Of a DNA stretch of 64,000 bases, positions 1 through 8,243 are shown piece by piece. The translations under genes and the position numbers were made by a program. Source of the DNA: Humidesulfovibrio mexicanus (GTDB taxonomy: Bacteria; Desulfobacterota; Desulfovibrionia; Desulfovibrionales; Desulfovibrionaceae); assembly GCF_900188225.1 (NCBI RefSeq), contig NZ_FZOC01000003.1, positions 372,001-436,000 on the forward strand. Reading direction: 5' to 3'. How positions within the stretch are numbered: position 1 is the stretch's first letter; the number at the start of each line of letters is the position of its first letter. Below the pieces are notes generated by a model. That model ran no database searches. It had not been told where the DNA came from and worked only from the letters and a program-made list of their open reading frames with translations.

Positions 1-396
1 CCGGCCGTGGCGCAGGCGCCTGCCCAGGCGGCGGACCCGGACCTGCACGCCGCCCGTCAGCTGGCCGACCTGCGCGCCAGCCAAGTGCGGCCCTCAGCCG
101 ATAAGGAAGCGGCGCTGCGCGAGGCCCCCGCGGCCGCGGACGAGAGCCCCTTCAAACTGTTGCAGCGCAAGAATGGCCGCCGCGAATACGCCATTCAGGT
201 GAATTCCTTCCAGTCGCGTCAGAAGGCCCAGCGTCGGGCCCAGCATCTGGAAAAGAAGGGCCTGCCCGTGAAGGTGGTGGCCACAAGGCTTGGCGGCAGC
301 AAGTGGTATCGCGTGCTGGTGGGCCCCTACGCCGACATCGACGCGGCCAAGAAGACCCGCGACAAGCTTGCACGGGGCGCGGTGAGCGAACAGTAG
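1..396 (+). CDS. SPOR-domain protein, C-terminal part
   Basis: The reading frame is open to the left edge, so the gene is truncated and its true start is outside the window; the GTG at 7 is only an internal in-frame candidate. The last ~75 residues form a SPOR (sporulation-related repeat) domain: YAIQVNSF opens the first strand and WYRVLVGPY the second, with KARGxAVS-like alpha/beta alternation between. SPOR domains bind denuded septal peptidoglycan in the periplasm. The preceding ~55 residues are Ala/Pro-rich and look like a periplasmic linker. The N-terminal membrane anchor expected for this family would lie upstream. A strong hairpin terminator follows, which separates it from the phage genes downstream. 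The domain call is firm; which divisome or cell-wall process it serves is not visible. Confidence 0.85.
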   Translation, partial: PAVAQAPAQAADPDLHAARQLADLRASQVRPSADKEAALREAPAAADESPFKLLQRKNGRREYAIQVNSFQSRQKAQRRAQHLEKKGLPVKVVATRLGGSKWYRVLVGPYADIDAAKKTRDKLARGAVSEQ

Positions 397-433
397 CCCC
401 ATTCCCTGTGTTCCGGCAGCGCTGCTGCCGCCC

Positions 434-477
434 ACGGCCCGGATGCCCTCAGGAGCGTCCGGGCCGTTGTGCTTTTG
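434..477 (+). terminator. Rho-independent terminator after SPOR gene
   Basis: A perfect 10-bp inverted repeat, ACGGCCCGGA (434-443) and TCCGGGCCGT (458-467), encloses a 14-nt loop and is followed by a T-rich tail ending in TTTT. It lies 38 nt after the SPOR stop codon and isolates that gene from the phage cassette. Confidence 0.7.
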
Positions 478-481
478 GCGT

Positions 482-504
482 TTGACAGCATCGACCGCTG
501 TCAA
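482..504. promoter_or_regulatory. Palindrome TTGACAGC-N7-GCTGTCAA
   Basis: Perfect 8-bp arms (482-489 and 497-504) flank a 7-nt spacer in the gene-free stretch 397-721. The form is that of a dimeric regulator operator. It sits about 145 bp upstream of the -35 of the promoter that drives the phage cassette. No regulator for it is encoded in view. The rest of 397-721 holds the terminator, this palindrome and the promoter, and I see no gene there. Confidence 0.45.
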
Positions 505-648
505 CGCGCCATGTCCCTTCTTCTCCCCTCTTTTGCCGATGTCTCCACCCGCCTCGCTGCGTCGCATTTTCGAACCTTTCGGCGCGGCTTCGGCCATCCC
601 TGTCAAGCTGGAAAATGTGTCCTTTTACCGACCAAAATTTGTTTCGTT

Positions 649-677
649 TTGTCCGATGGCAAAACAAGCGCTATACT
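649..677 (+). promoter_or_regulatory. Sigma-70-type promoter of the phage cassette
   Basis: TTGTCC (649-654), a 17-bp spacer and TATACT (672-677) match a host housekeeping promoter well. The local DNA is clearly more A/T-rich than its surroundings. A GGGAGGA Shine-Dalgarno follows at about 709-715, in front of the ATG at 722. Confidence 0.55.
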
Positions 678-721
678 GTGCGCCATGCACGGGGCCGAGC
701 TTCGGGCGGGAGGAAACCATC

Positions 722-1186
722 ATGACAGGACAATTGCGGCTTGCACCGTTGCGGCCGGAGCATGTGTCGGCCTTGCGGCTGCGGCCCCGGGCGGATTCCG
801 TGCTCGCGCGGCTTGGGCGGCCGGAAGCGCTGGCCGCGCGATACGCCGAGGGCGGCCCGGCCTGGACGCTTTTGGCCCATGACTGGCCGCTTGCCTGCGG
901 CGGGGCTGTGCGGTTTTGGCCTGGCGTGGGCGAACTGTGGTGCTGGGCGGGTGAGGGCGTGGAGCGCTTCGGCGTGGGCTTCGCCCGTCAGGCGCGGGCT
1001 GTGGTGGCCCTCCTGGGCGCGACCCACGGTTTCCACCGCCTGCAGGCCCATGTGCTGGAAACGGACCAGCGCGCCAGGAGCTTCGCCCTGTTTCTGGGGC
1101 TTATGCCCGAAGGGCGCTGCCCTGGTTTCGGGCCGGATGGAACAACGTACATGCAGTATGGGAGGTATGCGCCATGGAAGGAGTGA
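722..1186 (+). CDS. GNAT-fold phage protein, T7 gp13-like
   Basis: A 154-residue protein starting at the ATG with a GGGAGGA ribosome site. The layout is that of a GNAT acetyltransferase fold: an N-terminal LRLAPLRPEHV strand-helix, a central strand pair, and a C-terminal HRLQAHVLETDQRARSF helix followed by LGLMPEGRCPGF and a Tyr/Met-rich end. Small GNAT-fold proteins of this kind, including the T7 gp13 family, are encoded just before internal virion proteins in podoviruses, as here. The Q/R-x-x-G-x-A acetyl-CoA loop is not clearly conserved, so catalytic activity is uncertain. Its 3' end overlaps the next gene by 13 nt, which fits translational coupling. An acetylase role is inference from the fold; the phage assignment is from context. 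Confidence 0.6.
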   Translation: MTGQLRLAPLRPEHVSALRLRPRADSVLARLGRPEALAARYAEGGPAWTLLAHDWPLACGGAVRFWPGVGELWCWAGEGVERFGVGFARQARAVVALLGATHGFHRLQAHVLETDQRARSFALFLGLMPEGRCPGFGPDGTTYMQYGRYAPWKE

Positions 1187-1647
1187 ACACCCTGATGCCC
1201 ATCGCGGTGAAGACCGGAATGGGCGTGTTGTCGTCGGCCATCAAGGAGGGGGTGGCCGGGGGGAACGACGCGGTGGAGGACCGGGCCAAGGCCGCCGAGG
1301 CCCAGGCGCGCCGACAGGCCGAGGCCGAGGCCCGCAGCGCGCGTCAGCAGGTGCGCGAGCTGCGCGAGGACGGCCAGCGCAAAAGCGCGCGCGCGCGGGT
1401 GGCCGCGGCCAACTCCGGGCTCACCTTGAGCGGCAGTTCGTTGTTGAACTTGGAGGCCCTGGAGCACGACAGCCTGGAGCAGGTAGGCCGGGTCGCAGAC
1501 GAGAGCGCCCTGCGCGTGCAGGGCCTGCTGGACGCGGGGGCCGAGCAGGCGCGCAGCATCAGGCTGTCCGGGCGTTCCGCCTCCAGCCGCGATGGCGGTC
1601 TCGGCTCCCTGCTGCGCATGGGCTCCCAGTCCGTGCGCGCCTGGTAG
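1174..1647 (+). CDS. Internal virion protein, T7 gp14-like
   Basis: A 157-residue protein with a short hydrophobic N-terminus (MPIAVKTGMGVLSSAI) and then a long Ala/Arg/Glu-rich helix (about residues 35-75) that should form a coiled coil. It ends in a Ser/Gly/Arg-rich tail. The motif 'RVAAANSGLTLSGSSL' resembles the conserved block of T7-type gp14 proteins, which are ejected with the DNA and build a channel in the host outer membrane. It overlaps the preceding GNAT gene, and the nozzle gene begins 9 nt downstream, an order typical of podoviruses. The usual large partners gp15 and gp16 are missing, so a full ejection channel is not encoded here. Confidence 0.6.
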   Translation: MEGVNTLMPIAVKTGMGVLSSAIKEGVAGGNDAVEDRAKAAEAQARRQAEAEARSARQQVRELREDGQRKSARARVAAANSGLTLSGSSLLNLEALEHDSLEQVGRVADESALRVQGLLDAGAEQARSIRLSGRSASSRDGGLGSLLRMGSQSVRAW

Positions 1648-1656
1648 GGGGCGGCC

Positions 1657-3783
1657 ATGTCTCTTGTGCCGGTTCTGCTCACAAACTTCACTTCCGGAGA
1701 GCTGTCCCCGCGTCTGGCCGGGCGCGTGGATGTGTCCAAGTACTTCAATGGCTGCCAAAGTCTGGTGAACTTTCTGGCCCAGCCCCATGGCGGGGTGGTG
1801 CGCAGGGGGGGGATGCGCTTCGTGGCGCGTTCGGCAAGTGGGGCGGGCAAGAGTCTGCTCGTGCCCTATGAGGACGCCTCGGGCTCGGCCTGGGTGCTGG
1901 AATTCAGCCAGGACGCCCAGGGGGAGGGGACTGTGCGCTTCTTCACCGGAGGCGGCCTGGCCCTGGGGGCCGATGGCGCTGCGCTGGGCCTGGCCACGCC
2001 CTACACTGCGGCCCGGCTGGACGGTATGCGCTGGACCCAGGACGGCGGCGATCTGCTGCTGTGCCACCCGGAGGTGGCCCCGCGCGTGCTTTCGCGGACG
2101 GAAGCGGGCTTCGCCCTGGCGGAGATGTCTTTCACCAGCCGCCCGGAGGTTTGGGGCGAGGGGAATTGGCCCGCCCTTTGCTGCCTGCACGAGGACCGTC
2201 TGGTCCTGGCCGCCACGCCCAAGCAACCGTACTCCCTGTGGTTCTCGCGTACGGGCGCGCACAGGGACTTCCGTCTGGCCACCCGCGAGGTTCCCCTGGA
2301 GGACTGGGACGACTTCGAGATCACCGACGGCAACGGCGACACCCTGTCCGACGGCAGGCCCGGCGACACCGTGCTGCTGCTCGCGGGCGACGGCTTCAGC
2401 AAGGGCGACGCCGTGAGCGGCGTCATGCCCGATGGGACCCTGTGCTACTACCGCTACACCGGCGCGCGCACGGTCAAGGCCAGCCTGTCCTCCAGCCTGC
2501 GCATGGCCCTTGCCGCAACGCCTTCCGCCAGCGGCGAGATCGAATCCGTGCGCGACGCGGCGGGCGCGCTGCGCGCCGACTGCTGGGAGCAGTTCAGCAT
2601 CGGCCAACGCATCGAGGCCGACGCGGGCGACGACCCGCTGGACGACGATGCCGTGGAGATCACCCTTTCGGCCCCGCGCGGCGGGCGCATCCGCTTTCTG
2701 GCCCCGCGCGACAGGCTGTGGATCGGCGCCAGCGGCGGCGAGTGGACGGTGTCCGGCAGCTCGCTCAACACCCCGGTCACCCCGGGCGGGGTCAAGGCCA
2801 ATCGCGAGGGCACGGTGGGCGCGGCCCAGGGCGACCCCTGCCAGGCCGGACCGGCCATCCTCTTTGTGCAGCGTTCCGGCAAGAAGGTGCGCGAAATGGC
2901 CTACCGCCTGGATTCCGACGCCTACGCCTCCCGCGATCTGACCCTGCTCGCCGCGCACCTGGGCGAACCGGGCATCATCCAGCTGGCCTACGTGCAGGAG
3001 CCCGACCCCGTGCTCTACTGCGTGCGCGCGGATGGCGTGCTGCTGGCCATGAGCTACCTGCCGGAGCAGGAGGTCTGCGCCTTTTCGCGCATCGAGACCG
3101 ACGGCGCGGTGGAGGCCGCCTGTGCGGTGTTCAACCAGGATCGTTGCCGCGATGAACTGTGGCTTGTGGTGCGCCGCACGGCCATGGTGGACGGCCAGAG
3201 CGTGGCGCGGCGCTGCATAGAGACCCTGGAGCAGCCCCTGGGCGAGGGCGATGTGGGGGTGGGCGAGGCGTTTTATGTGGACTGCGGCTTGAGCTACACC
3301 GGCGATCCCGTGACGCAGGTGGCGGGGCTTGACCATCTGGCCGGGCGCCGCGTGCAGGTGCTGGCCGACGGCGCGCCCCAGCCGGAGCGCGTGGTGGGCC
3401 CGGACGGCTCCATACGCCTGGAGCGCGCGGCCTCCCGCGTGCACGCGGGCCTGGGGTACGTGTCCGTGCTGCGGCCCATGCGGCTGGAGTTCTCCGGCAG
3501 CAGGGGCAGCGCCCAGACGCGCACCAAGCGTGTCACCGAAGTCTCCGTGCGGCTGTTCCGTTCCCTTGGCGGCAAGGTCGGGCCGGACTGCACGCGCCTG
3601 GAGCCGCTGCTTTTCCGCAGCAGCGCCGACCCCATGGACGGCCCGCCCGCGCTGTTTACCGGAGACAAGAGCGTGCGCTTTCCCCAGGGCTGGAGCACCG
3701 AGGGCGTGCTGACCCTGGTCCAGGACCAACCCCTGCCCATGACCGTGTTGTTGATGGCGGCCACCATGGCCATGAACGAATAG
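1657..3783 (+). CDS. Phage nozzle / tail tubular protein B-like
   Basis: A 708-residue protein that opens with the characteristic nozzle-family block NFTSGELSPRLAGRVD, then YFNGCQSLVNF and [11 protein letters not shown]. This signature is shared by tail tubular proteins of the T7 gp12 / 'phage nozzle' family. The protein forms the distal hexameric tube of a short phage tail through which DNA leaves. The length is close to the family norm (about 700-800 residues) and no frameshift is visible. It is mainly beta-rich without transmembrane segments. An internal ATG/GTG start is unlikely because the conserved block begins at residue 9. It lies between the internal virion protein and the tail fibre, as expected. 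The family call is firm; particle function in the absence of a head is unknown. Confidence 0.8.
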   Translation: MSLVPVLLTNFTSGELSPRLAGRVDVSKYFNGCQSLVNFLAQPHGGVVRRGGMRFVARSASGAGKSLLVPYEDASGSAWVLEFSQDAQGEGTVRFFTGGGLALGADGAALGLATPYTAARLDGMRWTQDGGDLLLCHPEVAPRVLSRTEAGFALAEMSFTSRPEVWGEGNWPALCCLHEDRLVLAATPKQPYSLWFSRTGAHRDFRLATREVPLEDWDDFEITDGNGDTLSDGRPGDTVLLLAGDGFSKGDAVSGVMPDGTLCYYRYTGARTVKASLSSSLRMALAATPSASGEIESVRDAAGALRADCWEQFSIGQRIEADAGDDPLDDDAVEITLSAPRGGRIRFLAPRDRLWIGASGGEWTVSGSSLNTPVTPGGVKANREGTVGAAQGDPCQAGPAILFVQRSGKKVREMAYRLDSDAYASRDLTLLAAHLGEPGIIQLAYVQEPDPVLYCVRADGVLLAMSYLPEQEVCAFSRIETDGAVEAACAVFNQDRCRDELWLVVRRTAMVDGQSVARRCIETLEQPLGEGDVGVGEAFYVDCGLSYTGDPVTQVAGLDHLAGRRVQVLADGAPQPERVVGPDGSIRLERAASRVHAGLGYVSVLRPMRLEFSGSRGSAQTRTKRVTEVSVRLFRSLGGKVGPDCTRLEPLLFRSSADPMDGPPALFTGDKSVRFPQGWSTEGVLTLVQDQPLPMTVLLMAATMAMNE

Positions 3784-3807
3784 AACCCGCACACAACGGA
3801 GCCGAAC

Positions 3808-5646
3808 ATGACGATCGCCACACGGACATCCAAGGCCGCCTTCAGCGGCAACGGCGTCACCACGGACTTTCCCCTGCCGTTCCCCTTCAGGCGCGATGCG
3901 GACATCAAGGCCGTGCTGCGCGAAGGCGGAGCCGAAACCCTCTTGCAGCCCGGCTCGCACTTCGTCCTTGTCGGCGCGGGCAGTTCCGAAGGCGGGCAGC
4001 TGACCATGGCCGCCGCCCCGGCCCAGGGGCAGACTCTGGTGGTCTGGCGCGCGCCGGACATCGTGCAGGAGGTGGACTACGTGGAGAACGCGGCCTTTCC
4101 GGCCGAGACCCACGAGGGCGCGCTGGACCTGCTGACCATGGTCTGCCAGTCCCTGCAGGAGCAGATGGACCGCGCCGTGCTCTACCCCGTGAGCACTCCG
4201 GACGGCGAGGTGCTGGACTCCCCGGCCTTCCTCGGCAGCGCCGCAGCCAGTCGCGATGCCGCCCAGCAGTCGGCGCGGGAATCGGCGGCGAGCGCGGAAC
4301 AGGCGGGCCAGTCCGCGGCGCAGTCCGCCGCAAGCGCCGGGCAGGCTGCGCAGAGCGCCGCACAGGCGGAATCCGTGGCCGCCACCCTGGACGGCGCGGT
4401 GAAGGTCTCGGCCTCGGACGCCGTGGCCCGCAGCCTTTCGGCCAAGCTCGCCGTGGCCGACGGCCTGGCAGAAAGCGTGCTGGCCCCCGGCGGCGACGAG
4501 ACCTTGCGCCTTTCCGTGGCCCTGGCCGCCACGCCCGGCTTGGAATTCACCTCGGGTCTTCTGCGGGTGAAGGCGGGCCAGGGCTTGACCCTGTCGGCAT
4601 CGGGCCTGGCCGCCGACGCGGGAACCGGGGCGGGCCAGCTGGTCCGGCTCGACGCTGCGGGGCGGCTGCCCGCTCTGGACGCCCGCAACCTTACCCGTGT
4701 GGCGGACCAGCTCCCGCGCGACCTCGCGGCCATGAACGCGCTTGTGTCCTGGTTGGCCGCCGGACGCGCCAGCGGCCCCGTGCCCGGCGGCTACCTGTGG
4801 ACCTTCTTGTCCGACGAGTGGAATCGCTCGGGGGCAAGCTACAACGCGGAAAGCGACTGCTACGCCGCATCGGTCGCCATCGGCGCGAACTTCCTGCCCA
4901 CGTTCACCACATACACCATGAGCGGCTATACGCTTTCGGCCAACCAGGAAGTGAGCGGGTATCCAGCGTACTACGCGGCGGGAACCGGAAGCGGCACGTG
5001 GCTGACCAGCACCCCTTCCGGGACCAACTGGCTCAAAATAGTCTTCCCGTCCGCACAGCACATCCAAAGCTACGACATCAAGGCGGGAACGGCCTGGGCG
5101 CCGAAGGACTGGCAGCTTGAAGGCTCCAACACCGGGGCCTTTGCCGGAGAGCAGGTCGTTCTCGACGCGAGGAGCGCCATCACGGCCTGGGCCTCAAGCG
5201 TGCAGACCCTCGCATTCGAGTGCGCCAATCCGGGGACGTATTCGCATGTGCGTCTGGTCATCACCGCCAACAACGGCCACGGCTCGCACGGCGGCGGCAT
5301 GAACGGCTTGCTGCTGCGCGGAGCCGGGGCCGTTTCGAACATGACCATCGTAAGCCCGCCGGTCTCGCTGGGGTTCATCCCCGCCAAGGCCACCGCATAC
5401 GTGCTGCACAGGGCCGTGGACGCCGTGGCCCTGAACACGGACATCACGGTCGGGGCCTCGCGCGGGAGCGGCTGGGCCTACGCCACGGACCTGGTCGATC
5501 TTGGGGCCTACAGCGCCAGCTACAAGCTGCTGCGCGCCTCGGCCTCGCTGTCGGCCCTGTCGTCCGGGCAGAGCGGGTACGCGCGGATCGAAACGGCGAA
5601 CCACAAACGTCAGCACATCCGCGCCGTCCTGGCGTGGTTCGAATAG
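3808..5646 (+). CDS. Tail fibre with discoidin-like C-terminal domain
   Basis: A 612-residue fibre. Residues 1-130 match the podovirus fibre attachment domain (TDFPLPFPF near residue 20, then a [21 protein letters not shown] block), which docks on the tail. Residues ~145-190 are an Ala/Ser/Gln-rich heptad stretch that should form the trimeric shaft. Residues ~325-510 look like an F5/8-type C (discoidin) beta-sandwich, with [29 protein letters not shown] and DWQLEGSN as recognisable strands; such domains bind sugars. The last ~100 residues form a separate beta-rich tip. It should be the receptor-binding protein. An unusual run of A/T-richer sequence in the discoidin part suggests domain exchange. 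The receptor is not predictable. Confidence 0.75.
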   Translation: MTIATRTSKAAFSGNGVTTDFPLPFPFRRDADIKAVLREGGAETLLQPGSHFVLVGAGSSEGGQLTMAAAPAQGQTLVVWRAPDIVQEVDYVENAAFPAETHEGALDLLTMVCQSLQEQMDRAVLYPVSTPDGEVLDSPAFLGSAAASRDAAQQSARESAASAEQAGQSAAQSAASAGQAAQSAAQAESVAATLDGAVKVSASDAVARSLSAKLAVADGLAESVLAPGGDETLRLSVALAATPGLEFTSGLLRVKAGQGLTLSASGLAADAGTGAGQLVRLDAAGRLPALDARNLTRVADQLPRDLAAMNALVSWLAAGRASGPVPGGYLWTFLSDEWNRSGASYNAESDCYAASVAIGANFLPTFTTYTMSGYTLSANQEVSGYPAYYAAGTGSGTWLTSTPSGTNWLKIVFPSAQHIQSYDIKAGTAWAPKDWQLEGSNTGAFAGEQVVLDARSAITAWASSVQTLAFECANPGTYSHVRLVITANNGHGSHGGGMNGLLLRGAGAVSNMTIVSPPVSLGFIPAKATAYVLHRAVDAVALNTDITVGASRGSGWAYATDLVDLGAYSASYKLLRASASLSALSSGQSGYARIETANHKRQHIRAVLAWFE

Positions 5647-5656
5647 GAGGCGCGCA

Positions 5657-5995
5657 ATGCTTGCCCGAATCATCGAGAACCGCGTGGCCGAAGTGTTTGC
5701 CCAAACGCCGGAACTGGGCGCTGGCGAGTGCGCCCTTGTGGTGGAGGTCGCCCCGGACGTGCAACCCGGCTGGCTGTGGACGCCGGAGGGTTGCACCGCG
5801 CCGCCCGCGCCGTCCGCGCCGGACCCCAACGCCGCCATTGACGCTGAAATACTGGCCATTGAGGCCACCGTGACGCAGCGCCGTCTGCGCGAGGCGCTCC
5901 TTACAGACGAAGGCAAGACGTGGTTGGCGGACGTGGAGGCGCGCATCGAGATGCTGCGGGCGTTGCGTTCGCCCGCCGGCGAAGACCCGGCCTAG
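5657..5995 (+). CDS. Small tail-fibre-associated protein, unrecognised
   Basis: A 112-residue protein starting 10 nt after the fibre stop at an ATG preceded by AGGAGG. Residues 1-45 are beta-rich with a [12 protein letters not shown] segment, followed by a Pro/Ala linker. The C-terminal half ([24 protein letters not shown] through [11 protein letters not shown]) is a helix pair. This shape, a short beta part plus a C-terminal helical pair placed directly after a fibre, is common for fibre assembly chaperones or baseplate accessory proteins. I see no motif that proves it. Position and coupling make it part of the phage cassette. Confidence 0.5.
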   Translation: MLARIIENRVAEVFAQTPELGAGECALVVEVAPDVQPGWLWTPEGCTAPPAPSAPDPNAAIDAEILAIEATVTQRRLREALLTDEGKTWLADVEARIEMLRALRSPAGEDPA

Positions 5996-6011
5996 GCCGG
6001 AGGAGGTGGCC

Positions 6012-6395
6012 ATGAACCAGCCTTGCGCCTTTCACGACCAGAGCATGGAGCAACTGCGCGCCGTGGTGCTCGACCTGAAGGATCAGATGCGCCAGGCCAT
6101 CGAGGGTGTGGCGGAGCAGTCGCGGGCCAACGGCGAGGCCCTTGCGCGGCTGTCGGAGTCCCAGAGCGCCCGGCGCGAGCTGTGCGCCAGGCAGGAGACG
6201 CGGCTTGGCGCGCTGGAGCAGGGTGGCGCGCGCCACCGCGAGACCCATGCCGCCCAGCGCGAGGAGTACCTGGCCGAGCGCGCCGACCTGTGGGCCGCGG
6301 TGAACAAGCTGCGCTTCCATGTCTACGTGGGCCTGGGCGCGGGGCTGGTGTTGCAGATTCTGGCCCCGCTGGCCCTGCGTCTGGCGGTGAAATAA
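6012..6395 (+). CDS. Coiled-coil protein with C-terminal TM (lysis-region)
   Basis: The ATG at 6012 is chosen because AGGAGG sits immediately upstream; an in-frame GTG at 6006 would place the start inside that site. The 127-residue product is a long Glu/Arg/Ala-rich coiled coil (about residues 12-95) with a single C-terminal membrane segment, [18 protein letters not shown]. This topology resembles XhlA-type haemolysin/holin helper proteins and some spanin-like proteins. It lies just upstream of the holin and endolysin, so a role in lysis or in anchoring the lysis machinery is likely. No lipobox or signal peptide is present. Confidence 0.55.
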   Translation: MNQPCAFHDQSMEQLRAVVLDLKDQMRQAIEGVAEQSRANGEALARLSESQSARRELCARQETRLGALEQGGARHRETHAAQREEYLAERADLWAAVNKLRFHVYVGLGAGLVLQILAPLALRLAVK

Positions 6396-6406
6396 GGAGG
6401 TCCCCC

Positions 6407-6811
6407 ATGTCCCTGCTCAGCTTCATTCCCATCATCGGCGCTGCGGCGCAGAAGCTCATCGACCTGATCCCCGACCCCAACGCGCGGGCCAAGGCGGCGG
6501 AGGAGTACCAGCGCGAGGTGCTGGCCATCGCCGCCAAGGCCGAGGCCGACCAGCGCGACATCAACAAGGCCGAGGCGCAGCACGCCTCCATCTTCGTTTC
6601 GGGCTGGCGCCCGGCCATTGGCTGGGTGTGCGCGGCGGCCCTGGGGTTCCAGTACCTGTTGCGCCCGCTTTTGTGCTGGGCGGGCGGCGTGTGGTGGCCC
6701 GATCTGCCGCCCCTGCCGGGGTTGGACGCCAACCTTTGGGAGCTGATGTTCGGAATGCTCGGCCTGGGCTCCCTGCGCACCTTCGAGAAATCCAAGGGCG
6801 TGGCCAAATGA
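6407..6811 (+). CDS. Holin of the three-TM type
   Basis: A 134-residue protein. The pattern is a short hydrophobic N-terminus (FIPIIGAAAQKLIDLIPDP), a charged helix with KAEADQRDINKAEA, then SGWRPAIGWVCAAALGFQYL and two further hydrophobic segments. The 'F.SGWRP..GW' block is the hallmark of the 3TM holin family found in gene transfer agents and prophages. Holins collect in the inner membrane and trigger lysis. The start is fixed by AGGAGG seven bases upstream. Its last codons overlap the endolysin start (ATGA), so the two are translationally coupled. Confidence 0.75.
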   Translation: MSLLSFIPIIGAAAQKLIDLIPDPNARAKAAEEYQREVLAIAAKAEADQRDINKAEAQHASIFVSGWRPAIGWVCAAALGFQYLLRPLLCWAGGVWWPDLPPLPGLDANLWELMFGMLGLGSLRTFEKSKGVAK

Positions 6812-7236
6812 ACCGGCTGCGGCTGGAAGAACAGCTTCTGGTGGACGAAGGCCTGCGCCTGAAGCCCTACCGCTGCACCGCGGGCAGGCTGACCATCGGC
6901 GTGGGCCGGAACCTGGACGACCGGGGCATCAGCCGGGCCGAGGCCCTCATGCTGCTTGGAAACGACATTACGGACTGCTGGGGGCGGCTTGTGCGCCAGG
7001 CGCCCTGGGTGGCGGCCGCGCCGGAGCCCGTGCAGGAGGCCTTGGTGAATATGGCCTTCAATATGGGCGTGGAGGGGCTGATGGGCTTCCGGCGCACCCT
7101 TGCCCTGCTGGAGGAGGGCCGCTACGCCGAGGCCGCGCAGGAGATGTTGCGCTCCCGCTGGGCCGGGCAGGTGGGCGCGCGGGCCGAGCGTCTGGCCGCC
7201 CGGGTGCGCGGGGCGGCTGGCCCGCCTACGGCCTGA
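6808..7236 (+). CDS. Endolysin, T4-lysozyme-type (GH24) muramidase
   Basis: A 142-residue protein starting at the ATG that overlaps the holin stop. The catalytic block DEGLRLKPYRCTAGRLTIGVG carries the family triad spaced Glu-8-Cys-5-Thr. The middle position is Cys rather than the Asp of T4, a variant known to be active in phage lysozymes. The rest (AFNMGVEGLMGFRRTLALL, SRWAGQVGARAERLA) also matches the GH24 core. It should cleave the MurNAc-GlcNAc bond of peptidoglycan. No signal peptide or SAR segment is visible, so it needs the holin to reach the wall. Its 3' end overlaps the stop of the convergent transporter gene by 11 nt. Confidence 0.85.
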   Translation: MNRLRLEEQLLVDEGLRLKPYRCTAGRLTIGVGRNLDDRGISRAEALMLLGNDITDCWGRLVRQAPWVAAAPEPVQEALVNMAFNMGVEGLMGFRRTLALLEEGRYAEAAQEMLRSRWAGQVGARAERLAARVRGAAGPPTA

Positions 7237-8113
7237 GCTGCGAAAGCACCATGCCGCCGAGCATGAGCCCGCAGCCGATGAGGGCGCGCAGGGCCAGCAC
7301 CTCGCCCAGCAGGAAGTACCCGGCCACGGCCGCGAACACGGCCTCCAGGCTCAGGATGATGGCCGCGTGGGCCGGGTCGGCGTCGCGCTGGGCCACCACC
7401 TGCAGGGTGTAGGCCACGCCAACGCTCATGAGGCCGCCGTAGAGGATGGGCACCGTCGCCGCCGAGATTCCGGCCAGGCTCACGGGCTCGAAGGCCAGGG
7501 CCGCGCCCAGGCTGAAAAGGGAGCAGACCACGAACTGCGTCGCCGCCAGGCGCACCGCGTCCACGCCGTCCATGCCCGGGGAAAGCCTGCCGATAAGCAG
7601 CACGTGCCCGGCCCAGAACACCGCGCCGATGAGCTCCAGCACGTCGCCGTAGGCGATGGTGAAGTCCTCGTTGACGCTCAAGAGATACAGGCCCACGGCG
7701 GCGCCCAGCGCGCCGATCCAGGTGCCCAGCCCGGCGCGGTTGCCCAGGGCCAGGCCGAAGAGCGGCACCATCACCACGTACAGGCCCGTGATGAACCCGG
7801 CCTTGCCCGCCGTGGTGTGCACGATGCCGACCTGCTGCAGGGCCGCCCCGGCGAAGAGCACGCAGCCCGCCAGCGCGCCGCAGCGCACGATGCGCCCTGT
7901 GGACACGCCCTCGCCGCCGCCCTCGCGTCGGCGCGCGTTCTTCATCCACCAGATGAGCGGGGCCAGGGCCAGCGCGCCCAGGGCGAAGCGCACGGCGTTG
8001 AAGGTGAAGGGGCCCACATGGTCCATGCCCATGCGCTGGGCCACGAAGGCCGCGCCCCAGATGAGGGCCGTGAGCATGAGCAGGCCGTCGGCCCGAAGCT
8101 TGTGTGCGAGCAT
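7226..8113 (-). CDS. DMT-superfamily (EamA) transporter
   Basis: A 295-residue inner-membrane protein with about ten hydrophobic segments forming two EamA repeats (GLLMLTALIWGAAFVAQ starts the first; GISAATVPILYGGLMSVGVAY lies in the second). Members export metabolites or amino acids. I chose the ATG at 8113 because AAAGGA precedes it; an upstream in-frame ATG adds a polar, charged extension not typical of the family. Between the repeats the sequence MDGVDAVRLAATQF is cytoplasmic. The substrate cannot be named. The gene is convergent with the phage endolysin and marks the right border of the cassette. Confidence 0.8.
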   Translation of the reverse strand: MLAHKLRADGLLMLTALIWGAAFVAQRMGMDHVGPFTFNAVRFALGALALAPLIWWMKNARRREGGGEGVSTGRIVRCGALAGCVLFAGAALQQVGIVHTTAGKAGFITGLYVVMVPLFGLALGNRAGLGTWIGALGAAVGLYLLSVNEDFTIAYGDVLELIGAVFWAGHVLLIGRLSPGMDGVDAVRLAATQFVVCSLFSLGAALAFEPVSLAGISAATVPILYGGLMSVGVAYTLQVVAQRDADPAHAAIILSLEAVFAAVAGYFLLGEVLALRALIGCGLMLGGMVLSQLRP

Positions 8114-8174
8114 GGCTGTCCTTTCTGGGGGGGAATCCGGGCAAGGCGCAGCCTCCTCCGGTTCCCCTTCGCCA

Positions 8175-8212
8175 AGGGGGATGGTTCCCCCTGGAGCCCC
8201 CAAACGGGGGCT
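8175..8212. repeat. Double C/G hairpin element
   Basis: Two adjacent short hairpins: AGGGGGA-TGGT-TCCCCCT (8175-8192) and AGCCCCC-AAAC-GGGGGCT (8195-8212), each a perfect 7-bp stem with a 4-nt loop. They lie directly downstream of the helicase gene on its strand, without a T-run. They may be a terminator or an interspersed REP-like element. Confidence 0.5.
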
Positions 8213-8243
8213 TGCGCCGGTGCGTGACGGCGGGCGTGTTCTC

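Larger units (their letters stand above)
722..7236 (+). mobile_element. Head-less podovirus tail/lysis cassette
   Basis: Eight same-strand, closely spaced or overlapping genes encode, in order, a gp13-like GNAT protein, a gp14-like internal virion protein, the nozzle, a tail fibre, a small accessory protein, a coiled-coil/TM protein, a holin and an endolysin. This is the late right arm of a short-tailed phage. No portal, capsid, terminase, integrase or repressor is present. A chromosomal SPOR gene with its own terminator flanks it on the left and a DMT transporter on the right. It could be a decayed prophage remnant, or a retained tail-derived particle. I could not find att repeats at the borders. 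Confidence 0.7.

Noticed and set aside
988-5067. A very long open frame on the minus strand opposite the phage genes
   Set aside because: It is the GC-driven shadow of the phage genes: no ribosome site, no domain, Arg/Gly/His/Gln-rich composition, and the plus-strand genes have clear family motifs.
397-7260. Attachment-site repeats or integrase for the phage cassette
   Set aside because: No tRNA gene, integrase or convincing direct repeat was found at either border within the window.
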